Below the pieces are notes generated by a model that worked only from the letters and a program-made list of their open reading frames with translations, did not search any database and was not told where the DNA came from. 64,000 bases of DNA from Owenia fusiformis (lineage: Eukaryota > Annelida > Polychaeta > Sabellida > Oweniidae), in assembly GCA_903813345.2 (NCBI GenBank), contig CAIIXF020000006.1, forward strand, positions 15,564,348 through 15,628,347, given 5' to 3'. The translations under genes were made by a program, and so were the position numbers. How positions within the stretch are numbered: position 1 is the first letter of the stretch; each line of letters begins with the position of its first letter. This document shows, one piece after another, positions 38,363 to 64,000 of the stretch.

Positions 38363-41300
38363 CTCTAGTAGCTCATGCTGGTTGAGTATGCACTTCTATG
38401 TCCAGAGATTTTCTCTTCAGAAATCATCTATGTGAAGGTCATTGATCAATTTTGGCTTGGTAACATATTTGCCACTGAAGGCGAAATAGGTCAAATGGCC
38501 ACGCCCTTTTTTACGCAAATACTCCCCCCCCCCATTTTTGCATCTCCGGAACCGTTGGACATAGAAGGTTGTGTGACCACTCAAAATGTCGGGGATGGCC
38601 ACATTATAGGGGGTCAATAATACATTTGTATTTAAAAAAGTCAATGGTTCTCAAGATATTTCCCAAAAACTGATTTTAGAATGAAAACTCCACTATTTTC
38701 TCCTTTGATCCTGTCCCTAGCTCCGATTTCGTTACTCGGCTGGGAAAAAAGGTTTGTTGGTATCATTTTGTTTCAGACACTCTCTAGAATAAATTCATCT
38801 TGGGTGGAATAAAAATGTGTGGTAAACGAATTCGCTATGGGCAGTTAAAGAGGCGCCATCTATTCATTTTCAAACAGGGGGTAGGGGTATAAAATATTTT
38901 TTAACACATTTTAATAGCAAAATGACATTGAAATACTAATAAAATCTTATCAAAAACATTATTACTCTAGTAGCTCATGCTGGTTGAGTATGCACTTCTA
39001 TGTCCAGAGATTTTCTCTTCAGAAATCATCTATGTGAAGGTCATTGATCAATTTTGGCTTGGTAACATATTTGCCACTGAAGGCGAAATAGGTCAAATGG
39101 CCACGCCCTTTTTTACGCAAATACTCCCCCCCCCATTTTTGCATCTCCGGAACCGTTGGACATAGAAGGTTGTGTGACCACTCAAAATGTCTGGAATGGC
39201 CACATTATAGGGGGTCAATAATACATTTGTATTTACAAAAGTCAATGGTTCTCAAGATATTTCCCAAAAACTGATTTTAGAATGAAAACTCCACTATTTT
39301 CTCCTTTGATCCTGTCCCTAGCTCCGATTTCGTTACTCGGCTGGGAAAAAAGGTTTGTTGGTATCATTTTGTTCCAGACACTCTCTAGAATAAATTCATC
39401 TTGGGTGGAATAAAAATGTGCGGTAAACGAATTCGCTATGGGCAGTTAAAGAGGCGCCATCTATTCATTTTCAAACAGGGGGTAGGGGTATAAAATAATT
39501 TTTTAACACATTTTAATAGTAAAATGACATTGAAATACTAATAAAATCTTATCAAAAACATTATTTACAATCAGTATGAATTTTCTTGTGTGGATTAGGG
39601 TGAAAATAAGGGCATATCTTGAAATTCACTACAGGGGCGCCACCTATTTCTGTACGTGTAATAACTTATTTTAGATTCGTTAAGGTACGAAATGTACTGA
39701 AAAAATTCATTCTGAAGGACCTATACATGTTCATACCACATACTTAAAATTAGATCAATAGCTTATGTACCAGCGGAGAAAAAATTTATTGAAATTTAAA
39801 ATTGTGGTATCATGCAGGATAGGGGTGACCATATCTCACATTATTAACTTCCAAAATATGGAGCATATGCATCTCAAATGTGCTCAAATGTTGTATGTAC
39901 TCTTGCTTTGTCATAATATTACTAATAAGAAGTAGAAAAAATTGATTGTACATTTTAGAAATATTAATTCTCATTTTGGCTTCTGACGTCCCAGGGGTGA
40001 CCATATGTCACCTTAATAACTTCCAAAATATGGAGCATATGTATCTCAAATGTGCTCAAAATGGTGTATGTACTCTTGCTTTGTCATAATATTAGTAATA
40101 AGAAGTAAGAAAATGATTGTACATTTAAAAAAATATTAATTCACATTTTGGCTTCTGACGTCCCAGGGGTGACCATATGTCACCTTAATAACTTCCAAAA
40201 TATGGAGCATATGTATCTCAAATGTGCTCAAAATGGTGTATGTACTCTTGCTTTGTCATAATATTAGTAATAAGAAGTAGAAAAATGATTGTACATTTTA
40301 GAAATTATTAATTCTCATTTTGGCTTCTGATGTCCCAGGGGTGACCATATGTCACCTTAATAACTTCCAAAATATGGAGCATATGTATCTCAAATGTGGT
40401 CAAAATGGTGTATGTACTCTTGCTTTGTCATAATATTAGTAATAAGAAGTAGAAAAATGATTGTACATTTTAGAAATTATTAATTCTCATTTTGGCTTCT
40501 GACGTCCCAGGGGTGACCATATGTCACCTTAATAACTTCCAAAATATGGAGCATATGTATCTCAAATAAACTCAAAATGGTGTATGTACTCTTGCTTTGT
40601 CATAATATTATACTAATAAGATGTAGGAATATGATTATACATTTAAAAAAATTTAATTTTCAACTCAACAACCAAAAAAGTTTGTTTCCTTCGCTGATCT
40701 GACAAGATAGAGGCTGCGGATTCAGTCTTAAATGATGCAGGATAGATGAAAACTGTTGTGCGTAACATGCTAAAATCAGTTTTTGGCAAATATCTTGAGA
40801 ACCTTTGACTTTTTTAAATACATATGTATTATTGACCCCCTATAATGTGGCCATTCCGGACATTTTGAGTGGTCACACAACCTTCCAGCGTAAAAAAGGG
40901 CGTGGCCATTTGACCTATTTCGCCCTCAGTGGCAAATATGTTACCAAGCCAAAATTGATCAATGACCTTCACATAGATGATTTCTGAAGAGAAAATCTCT
41001 GGACTTAATTTTTTTCTCCGCTGGTACATAAGCTATTAATCTAATTTTAAGTATGTGGTATGAACATGTATAGGTCCTTCAGAATGAATTTTTTCAGTAC
41101 ATTTCGTACCTTAACGAATCTAAACAAGTTAGTACACGTACAGAAATAGGTGGCGCCCCAGTAGTGAATTTCAAGATATGCCCTTATTTTCACCCTAATC
41201 CACACAAGAAAATTCATACTGATTGTAAATAATGTTTTGATAAGATTTTATTAGTATTTCAATGTCATTTTACTATTAAAATGTGTTAAAAAATTATTTT

Positions 41301-41829
41301 ATACCCCTACCCCCTGTTTGAAAATGAATAGATGGCGCCTCTTTAACTGCCCATAGCGAATTCGTTTACCGCACATTTTTATTCCACCCAAGATGAATTT
41401 ATTCTAGAGAGTGTCTGGAACAAAATGATACCAACAAACCTTTTTTCCCAGCCGAGTAACGAAATCGGAGCTAGGGACAGGATCAAAGGAGAAAATAGTG
41501 GAGTTTTCATTCTAAAATCAGTTTTTGGGAAATATCTTGAGAACCATTGACTTTTTTAGATACAAATGTATTATTGACCCCCTATAATGTGGCCATTCCG
41601 GACATTTTGAGTGGTCACACAACCTTCTATGTCCAACGGTTCCGGAGATGCAAAAATGGGGGGGGTGAGTATTTGCGTAAAAAAAGGGCGTGGCCATTTG
41701 ACCTATTTCGCCTTCAGTGGCAAATATGTTACCAAGCCAAAATTGATCAATGACCTTCACATAGATGATTTCTGAAGAGAAAATCTCTGGACATAGAAGT
41801 GCATACTCAACCAGCATGAGCTACTAGAG
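38363..41829. mobile_element. Long-inverted-repeat DNA element 2
   Basis: The ends are inverted copies starting CTCTAGTAGCTCATGCTGG, flanked by TA (38361-38362 and 41830-41831). The left end is present twice in tandem: 38363-38962 and again from 38967. A partial end copy also lies within the right side (about 40770-41007). Inner parts match element 1 (9313-13353), including five ~168 bp tandem units (39820-40650), but those units occur only on the left side. Outer parts of ~340 bp are absent from element 1. No transposase. Confidence 0.82.
39820..40650 (+). repeat. ~168 bp tandem repeats in element 2
   Basis: Five units with 'ggggtgaccatatgtcacc' near 39823 (variant), 39993, 40165, 40336 and 40508. 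They are the same family as in element 1. Several share the variant 'catatgtcacc' not seen in element 1, indicating local homogenisation. Confidence 0.8.
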
Positions 41830-42531
41830 TATATATATATTTGATGAGTTTATTCTTAAGACTTTTAATGTCATGAAGAAAATGTTTGTATTATTCATAT
41901 AGTACTGTATTGCTGTACTCATTAACAAATAAATGCAATATCATCAATATTAAAGCATGGGTGGAGTTGCTATGAAGCAGGTGAGGCGACTACCTTGCCA
42001 GATATTATTGTTAGATTTTTTTTAATGAAAGTTATGGCCCACAAAGAAAGGTGTAGTAACCTTTTAACTTAAAGCTATGCCTCATCTATTTAGGGATATC
42101 TCCTTTCCATTTTTGCCAGATAAGTTATAAAAAATCCTGTAATAAAGTCAGAACTGTTGGACCTTTTAGAAAATAGGGATAACATGGAATTATAAGCAAA
42201 AATATTCAAAATTTTTTTCATTTTTTGTTTTTTATAGAAATCTACAAAAAAATTTTAGAAATTTTAAAAACATTTTGAAAAAAATTAAAAAAAAATTGAA
42301 AAAAATCGAAACCATCAAACATCAACATCAACCATCGAATATTATCTTTTAAAAAGTAATATTCGATTGTTTCAAAGTGATATTCGATGGTTTCAAAAGT
42401 GATATTCGATGGTTTGGGGATTTTTTGCTGAAATATGATATCTTGATCCAAATATATGATATATATATATCAAATATATCTTCACGTGATATTCTATCTA
42501 TCCTTCTGACCATGGGATAATTATAGGATAT

Positions 42532-42665
42532 CCTATGATTTTGAGGAATATCATTTTTATCTAAGAGGTGATATTGATATCTGCACGAGAGAGCAAAGCG
42601 AACGAGTGCATATATCAATATCACCGAGTAGATTAAAATGATATTCTGAAAAAAAATCATAGGAT
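42532..42665. repeat. 134 bp hairpin (inverted repeat)
   Basis: The left arm 'cctatgattttgaggaatat' onward pairs with the right arm ending 'aaaaatcatagg'. Inner parts 'gatattgatatctgcac' and 'gtgcatatatcaatatc' also pair, leaving a ~20 nt purine-rich loop. A MITE or long hairpin. Confidence 0.65.
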
Positions 42666-42772
42666 GTTCTTATTATCCTACACTTACAAGGAGTGTACTA
42701 AATATATAATATCATTGCATAATGAATTTCATGCCAAATAGAGTCAAATTGGTGGGAAATCAGCAAGTGGAG

Positions 42773-42858
42773 TATATCGTCACAATATCTGTCAGATATT
42801 GGGTTTTCCGTAGTATATCGTCACGATATCCTCCGCCCGGAGTATATCATCATGATAT
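42773..42858. promoter_or_regulatory. Three near-palindromic boxes of the form ATATCGTCACGATAT
   Basis: ATATCGTCACAATAT (~42774), ATATCGTCACGATAT (~42815) and ATATCATCATGATAT (~42844), each preceded by 'agt'. They lie ~310-390 bp upstream of the peroxidase start codon. They could be binding sites for a dimeric factor or decayed repeat units; the function is inferred only. Confidence 0.3.
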
Positions 42859-43165
42859 CCTCTGGTTATTCATCTTGCCAATAGATATCAAATTTATTTT
42901 TTAATGTTATTATACATTTAGTACACTAAGTGTAGCATGATATAGAAATTTCCTATGGTTTTGAAAAAATATCATTTTTTTCAAAAATTGTAACCATCGA
43001 ATATCACTGAAACCATCAAATATCACTTTTTAAGAAGTGATATTCGATGGTTTGGAATTTTTGCTAAAACATGATATCTTGATCCACATATCAAATATCA
43101 CTTTACTATCTTTCAACATGGGATAATAAAATTTATTTTATTGATGTTTCAGCACAAGCCTAAAT

Positions 43166-44647
43166 ATGCGGCTGTTGTTAGTGATGAGTGTGACACTACT
43201 CTGTATTGTGATGCCACTGCATGCCCAGAAAGGCAGTGGTGGTAGGGGCGGAGGTGGAAGAGGAGGAAATGGTGGAGGTGGAAGAGGAGGAAAAGGTGGC
43301 CGTCGTACCTCAGTCCCTTCTCAGCCATCAACCCCTGGTACAACTCCTGAGGAAATTGTGACAACCACTGTAAAAATTGTGACAACCACTGAAGAAATTG
43401 TGACAACCCAGCCTTTAACTACTGGTACAACTCCTGAAGAAATTGTGACAACCACTGATGAAATTATCACAATCCCTGAGGAAATTGAGACAACCCCTAA
43501 AGAAATTGTGACAACCACTGATGAAATTGTCACAACTCCAGAGGAAATTGAGACAACCCCTGAGGAAATTGTGACAACCACTGATGAAATTGTCACAACC
43601 CCTGAATCTACAACCAGTGGACCATCATTTCCCCAACTTACATCAGCACAAGTTACTGCAATGAAGGACTCTATCAATGTACTTCTTGATGCTAATGCCA
43701 ATGTTGATGGGAATGGACCGAACCTGATAGCTGGCCTCGTTCGACTTGCCTTCCATGACTGCGTAGGTGGATGTGATGGTTGTATTAATTTGGACAATCC
43801 TGAAAATGTAGGTCTAGATGAATATATCAATATGATAGATGAAGCTTTTATTGTCTACAGTGATATTATAAGTCGCGCTGATTTCTGGGCACTGGCTTCG
43901 ATCACTGCCAATGAAAGAGCTGCTGAGGATTGCAGACCACGTGGCAGATGCACTCCAAGTATTCCAATGATTGAGTTCCAAACAGGACGTAGAGATTGTG
44001 CCACATCTCCCCTTTCTTCTGCTGAGCATATATTCCCAGATCCCCATGGAGGTCTGGACCCAACAGAGTCATTCTTTGCAAGTGTGTTTGGTTTTAATCG
44101 ACGGGAAAGTGTCGCCATCCTTGGTGCCCATACTCTTGGTAGAGCACGTCGTCAAAACTCTGGCTTCCGTAATCCATGGGTCGGTCGTGAGAGAACTTTG
44201 GACAATGATTACTATCGGGAACTTCTTAATATTGATCGGAACTGGAATCAAGTTGATGTTGCCAATGGAAGAAATGGTGGTCCTAAATGGCAATGGGTAC
44301 ATGGAGATGGGAGACGATTAATGTTAAATGCTGACATGTGCCTTTTCAAGGAGATGGAACTCTCATCTGGAACTGGCGAGTCGGGTTGCCCATACAGTGG
44401 AACCAATGCTTGTCCCAATTCTGCTGCGGCAGGTATTGTGCAAGAATTCGCCAACGACAATGCCCTCTGGATTCAAGAATATGGCGCTGCTTTCCAAAAA
44501 ATGATTGCAACTGGTTATACCTCTGATGACTTCACACCTATTGCACTTGAAGTTCCAGTTGATAATGGTAGTGGGGATAACCCTGGAGTGGATGATCCCA
44601 TTAATCCTATAGGGATCAATCCTATATTTGAAGATGATATCGTCTGA
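43166..44647 (+). CDS. Secreted plant-type haem peroxidase with Gly- and Thr-rich N-terminus
   Basis: A single coding exon of 493 residues. The initiator MRLLLVMSVTLLCIVMPLHA is a signal peptide with probable cleavage after HA at ~20. Residues ~22-48 are Gly/Arg-rich. Residues ~62-152 are a mucin-like region of repeated TTPEEI/VTTTDEIV blocks (a ~22-residue higher period), likely O-glycosylated. The peroxidase domain follows: distal motif RLAFHDC with Arg193 and His197, and proximal motif AHTLGRA with His322. Both catalytic histidines and the arginine are present, so it should be active. It belongs to the peroxidase-catalase (plant/fungal/ascorbate-type) superfamily, not to animal peroxidases. 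Substrate is unknown. Relatives occur patchily in invertebrates, so horizontal origin is possible. A Pro/Gly/Asn-rich tail ends the protein. Confidence 0.9.
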   Translation: MRLLLVMSVTLLCIVMPLHAQKGSGGRGGGGRGGNGGGGRGGKGGRRTSVPSQPSTPGTTPEEIVTTTVKIVTTTEEIVTTQPLTTGTTPEEIVTTTDEIITIPEEIETTPKEIVTTTDEIVTTPEEIETTPEEIVTTTDEIVTTPESTTSGPSFPQLTSAQVTAMKDSINVLLDANANVDGNGPNLIAGLVRLAFHDCVGGCDGCINLDNPENVGLDEYINMIDEAFIVYSDIISRADFWALASITANERAAEDCRPRGRCTPSIPMIEFQTGRRDCATSPLSSAEHIFPDPHGGLDPTESFFASVFGFNRRESVAILGAHTLGRARRQNSGFRNPWVGRERTLDNDYYRELLNIDRNWNQVDVANGRNGGPKWQWVHGDGRRLMLNADMCLFKEMELSSGTGESGCPYSGTNACPNSAAAGIVQEFANDNALWIQEYGAAFQKMIATGYTSDDFTPIALEVPVDNGSGDNPGVDDPINPIGINPIFEDDIV

Positions 44648-44809
44648 TTAAATGATGAAAAAAATAGATATTTAATCTAATATTGCATGACCTAGATTTG
44701 GGATTACGGAGGAATCATCATTTCAAGGGACCAATGCTGGGATATGTCATGCCGTTCTGAACTGAGTTTGGTGCAAAATTTTAAACATTTTGTGAAGAGA
44801 ATAAAATAA

Positions 44810-44815
44810 TTGAAT
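44810..44815 (+). terminator. Polyadenylation signal of the peroxidase gene
   Basis: AATAAA about 160 nt after the stop codon, followed by a second 'aataaa' near 44820. Ordinary AT-rich downstream sequence. Confidence 0.6.
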
Positions 44816-44829
44816 TAAAATAATAAATT

Positions 44830-46595
44830 AGAAATTAAGATTGCTTGAACTCATCACTGTGCCTTATTATGAACACTGACAGATACCACTCATTTACCCC
44901 AAAATCTTGTCTGCACATTAATAGTGATACCATATATTAATAATATTAAGGAATTATTCATTATATCCTACAATTGAATAAATAATTGCATATTTTGCTA
45001 TGCTTAGCTTGCTATATAGGTAATGGGTGGCATATGTTGATATGCAAAGTATACTATACAGGAAATGCAAGACAAGGGGCCAATATTGTTCACTCTATCC
45101 CCTGTTTTTGGTTCAGCTTATTTGTTTGAATTTGCCTTCTCAACAGTATAACAGGACATAGTGATAAATATTGCACTGGAAGAGCTGCCTTGTAAATCAG
45201 CCAACACATGCAATATCCTGGTCCAATCTTGGCTGATTTTGCAGCTTAGTATAAAACATTTCAATAATGAATTTATAACAATCATGTGCATTATAAGTAC
45301 AAGATGACAACTCTAACTTTTCAAGTAATGATAATAAAGATGGGATGTAATTTTTTATTTATTTTATTATTTGATAATGTTTTTATAACATGATACTGCA
45401 TAACACATCACATATAGCAATTAAAAAATTTCTACAAAATATGTACAAAACAAGATTAACCACATGATGCACTCCTAGATAGGCCTATACAAATCGTGAT
45501 ATCGCTTGACATAACATCTCATTTCATTAACTCTGACAAGACTTACTGAGCTTTTAAGATATTAGGGAGGTTAAGTTAGCACTCTTTTGAAGAATATGTG
45601 CATTATATGTGTTAAATTATGATCCTCTAAGCACTGTTTTCACCCTACTGGTTTTAGTTGCCCGATTGAGTGTATGATGGTTTGAGGAAAATAGTCGTAA
45701 TAAGGTTCCCGTTTGAACCAATTAGAGAGGGGGACAACAATTCCCAAGGGTCATAATTTTACATGTTTACATTCAAGTTCTCGCAAATGCGCATTAACTT
45801 AATCTTTCTATTATATCACATGTAAACTTAACAAGTTCGCTAATCTGTCAAACAGAGTGTTTTGAGATCAACATAAATAGAGATAAGGTATATAGTACTA
45901 AGATACCAACATGCATTCTGATCGACTTCCATCCTAAAAACATTTGCACCAAGTCTGTACTCTCACTTTAAAAATCATACTTCCTATTACAGATACACAT
46001 TTTTCAAATAAATAAAATATAGACATATGTTACAGATATCTTACACAAAATACATGTAAAATTGATCTTAACACAATTAGATAGATGTTACTTTTTTTGT
46101 TAAAAAACTAAAACATTTCATACTATTTAAAAGTACAAAGCATCAATGACTAGACTAGCTATATACTGTAGTTGATACTAATGTCCCTTAAATTCAAACA
46201 CTGGAGACTAATATGGCTAGATTATCTACAATTATAAATCTGATTTATATGTCAATAGCTTAATGTTTTGTCCAGAAGCAGGGAACAACTGGTGGAATTG
46301 GAACATGTTTCAAGGATGAAAATGCACAGTATATACAGTTATATGCATACAATGTACCTTAAAATCATATGTTACACAAAGAAATCTTAAAATTAAGAGA
46401 CATTAACTTAATGTAACCACAGGGCTAATGAGCTGTCCAGGACAGAGATATGAAAATGTTGATCCTCAACGATATATAGTTCCAAAGCACTGGAAACTAT
46501 GTCATCAAAAGTATCATTATTGAACATTTTAAGTATCAAGAGACTGGATACATCTTAATGTTTCTATATAATCCAATTACTGCAGTTCTCCTTTG
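44830..46595. other. Intergenic region / KIFAP3 3' flank
   Basis: Lies between the peroxidase poly(A) signal and the KIFAP3 stop codon (convergent genes). The KIFAP3 3' untranslated region must begin at 46595 and run leftward. 'tttatt' (AATAAA on the minus strand) occurs near 45350-45370. No other gene was seen. Confidence 0.45.
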
Positions 46596-63479
<16,884 letters not shown>

Positions 63480-63725
63480 GCCTTTAAAAAACCGTCATGT
63501 CAATATTTCATGACATGAATTGAAATGGTCACGGATAGTCTTGTTGATGAGATATTGAATGTTTTCATTTAAAATAGAAGTTGTCCCATATTTGTCTGTT
63601 CTCAATAAGCTTACATATAGATGGTAGCCTCGTCGACAGGAAAATGGTCGAAATCGGAGAATTTTTTTTAATTACGCTTTAAAAAAGAATAAATAAATAT
63701 CATGAGTATAAAGATCAATGAAGGT
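63480..63725 (+). repeat. Dispersed repeat, forward copy of 26817-27060
   Basis: Shares ordered blocks such as 'gtcttgttgatgagatattg', 'ttctcaataagcttacatat' and 'ggtcgaaatcggagaa' with the reverse complement of 26817-27060. Non-coding. Confidence 0.6.
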
Positions 63726-63744
63726 GAGTTTAATCGCCAATTTA

Positions 63745-63986
63745 ATCGCCAATTGTATGGGTTTATCGGCAGAACTAAGAGATTTTAGTTTTTACATCGG
63801 AAATATGTCAGCAATTATCAAAATGTCGGAAGGGGAATTCCCCAGGGATTTCCCTTATGACTGGTACATGCCGAGAACTGAATGGAGGAATTTGATGGTT
63901 GAAATTAGTTAAATATTGCACACAAATATTGCTATAAAAAACGAAAATATCTTCGTTCTGCCGATAAACCCATACAATTGGCGATC
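63745..63986. repeat. ~240 bp element with ~30 bp terminal inverted repeats
   Basis: ATCGCCAATTGTATGGGTTT at the left and its reverse complement at the right; the arms continue through 'atcggcagaac'. The interior resembles 14037-14105. A MITE-type insertion; target duplication not certain. The 64-codon frame inside it is not regarded as a gene. Confidence 0.75.
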
Positions 63987-64000
63987 TAACAACATAAAAA

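Larger units (their letters stand above)
41832..43165. other. Upstream region of the peroxidase gene with palindromes
   Basis: Contains a hairpin (42532-42665), three palindromic boxes (42773-42858) and repeated 'gatattcgatggttt' / 'aaaccatcgaatatcac' segments at 42300-42420 and 43000-43060 in both orientations. A splice acceptor-like 'atgtttcag' ends at 43152, just before the peroxidase start, suggesting a 5' untranslated exon further upstream. Confidence 0.45.

Noticed and set aside
38375-38620. Protein-like frame MLVEYALLCPEIFSSEIIY, repeated at 38977 and reversed at 40829 and 41518
   Set aside because: It is the translated terminal repeat of element 2. The copies share the DNA, including non-coding flanks, and the frames end at different points.
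43321-43830. 169-codon minus-strand frame opposite the peroxidase
   Set aside because: It is the antisense of the Thr-rich repeat (repeated VTISSVV), a by-product of composition.

Overview
The window is a piece of an AT-rich invertebrate metazoan nuclear genome. This follows from spliced genes with GT-AG introns, TATA-box promoters, animal proteins (KIFAP3, ZNHIT6/BCD1, URM1, a death-domain/NB-ARC protein, a plant-type haem peroxidase of the kind found in some marine invertebrates) and many transposon-derived repeats. The species cannot be fixed; a lophotrochozoan (e.g. a mollusc) or an invertebrate deuterostome would fit. Exon coordinates were assembled by hand from splice sites, reading phase and remembered family sequences; no alignment was run.

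Layout. 1-7928: AT-rich tandem array of ~90-100 bp units, pointing one way on the left and the opposite way on the right of a unique spacer (5013-5815), i.e. a giant fold-back structure. 9313-13353: TA-flanked element with ~1.8 kb inverted arms that carry ~168 bp tandem repeats. 14383-18271 (+): ZNHIT6, seven exons seen, first exon missing. 21035-25304 (-): complete five-exon URM1; its first intron holds a miniature LTR retrotransposon whose LTR contains a tRNA-like Pol III promoter. 25745-27918: a minisatellite-bearing inverted repeat, a dispersed repeat and a second copy of the miniature LTR element. 28469-35057 (+): seven-exon gene for a 1159-residue protein with a myristoylation-type N-terminus, two death domains and an NB-ARC-like ATPase. 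35951-36572: Tc1/mariner-like short element. 38363-41829: second TA-flanked long-inverted-repeat element related to the one at 9313. 43166-44647 (+): secreted Thr-rich plant-type peroxidase. 46596-62152 (-): KIFAP3, 15 exons seen, initiator exon not found. Its 7.2 kb intron (47947-55164) contains, on the opposite strand, four tandem ~1.8 kb units, each with a TATA box and an intronless 133-residue gene.

Most notable: each of the four nested genes ends in a hairpin that looks like the 3' stem-loop of replication-dependent histone mRNAs (GGTCCTTTTCAGGACC; GGTCCTTTTAAGGACC in copy 4). It starts exactly 89 nt after the last base of the stop codon in all four copies and is followed about 12 nt later by a conserved purine-rich block where a histone downstream element would lie. 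The proteins are not histones. This suggests a tandem family of cell-cycle- or early-embryo-regulated, possibly non-polyadenylated mRNAs.

A second theme is that several unrelated-looking mobile elements here (1511-7928, 9313-13353, 25745-26690, 38363-41829, 60792-61761) share one design: inverted ends enclosing tandem repeats.
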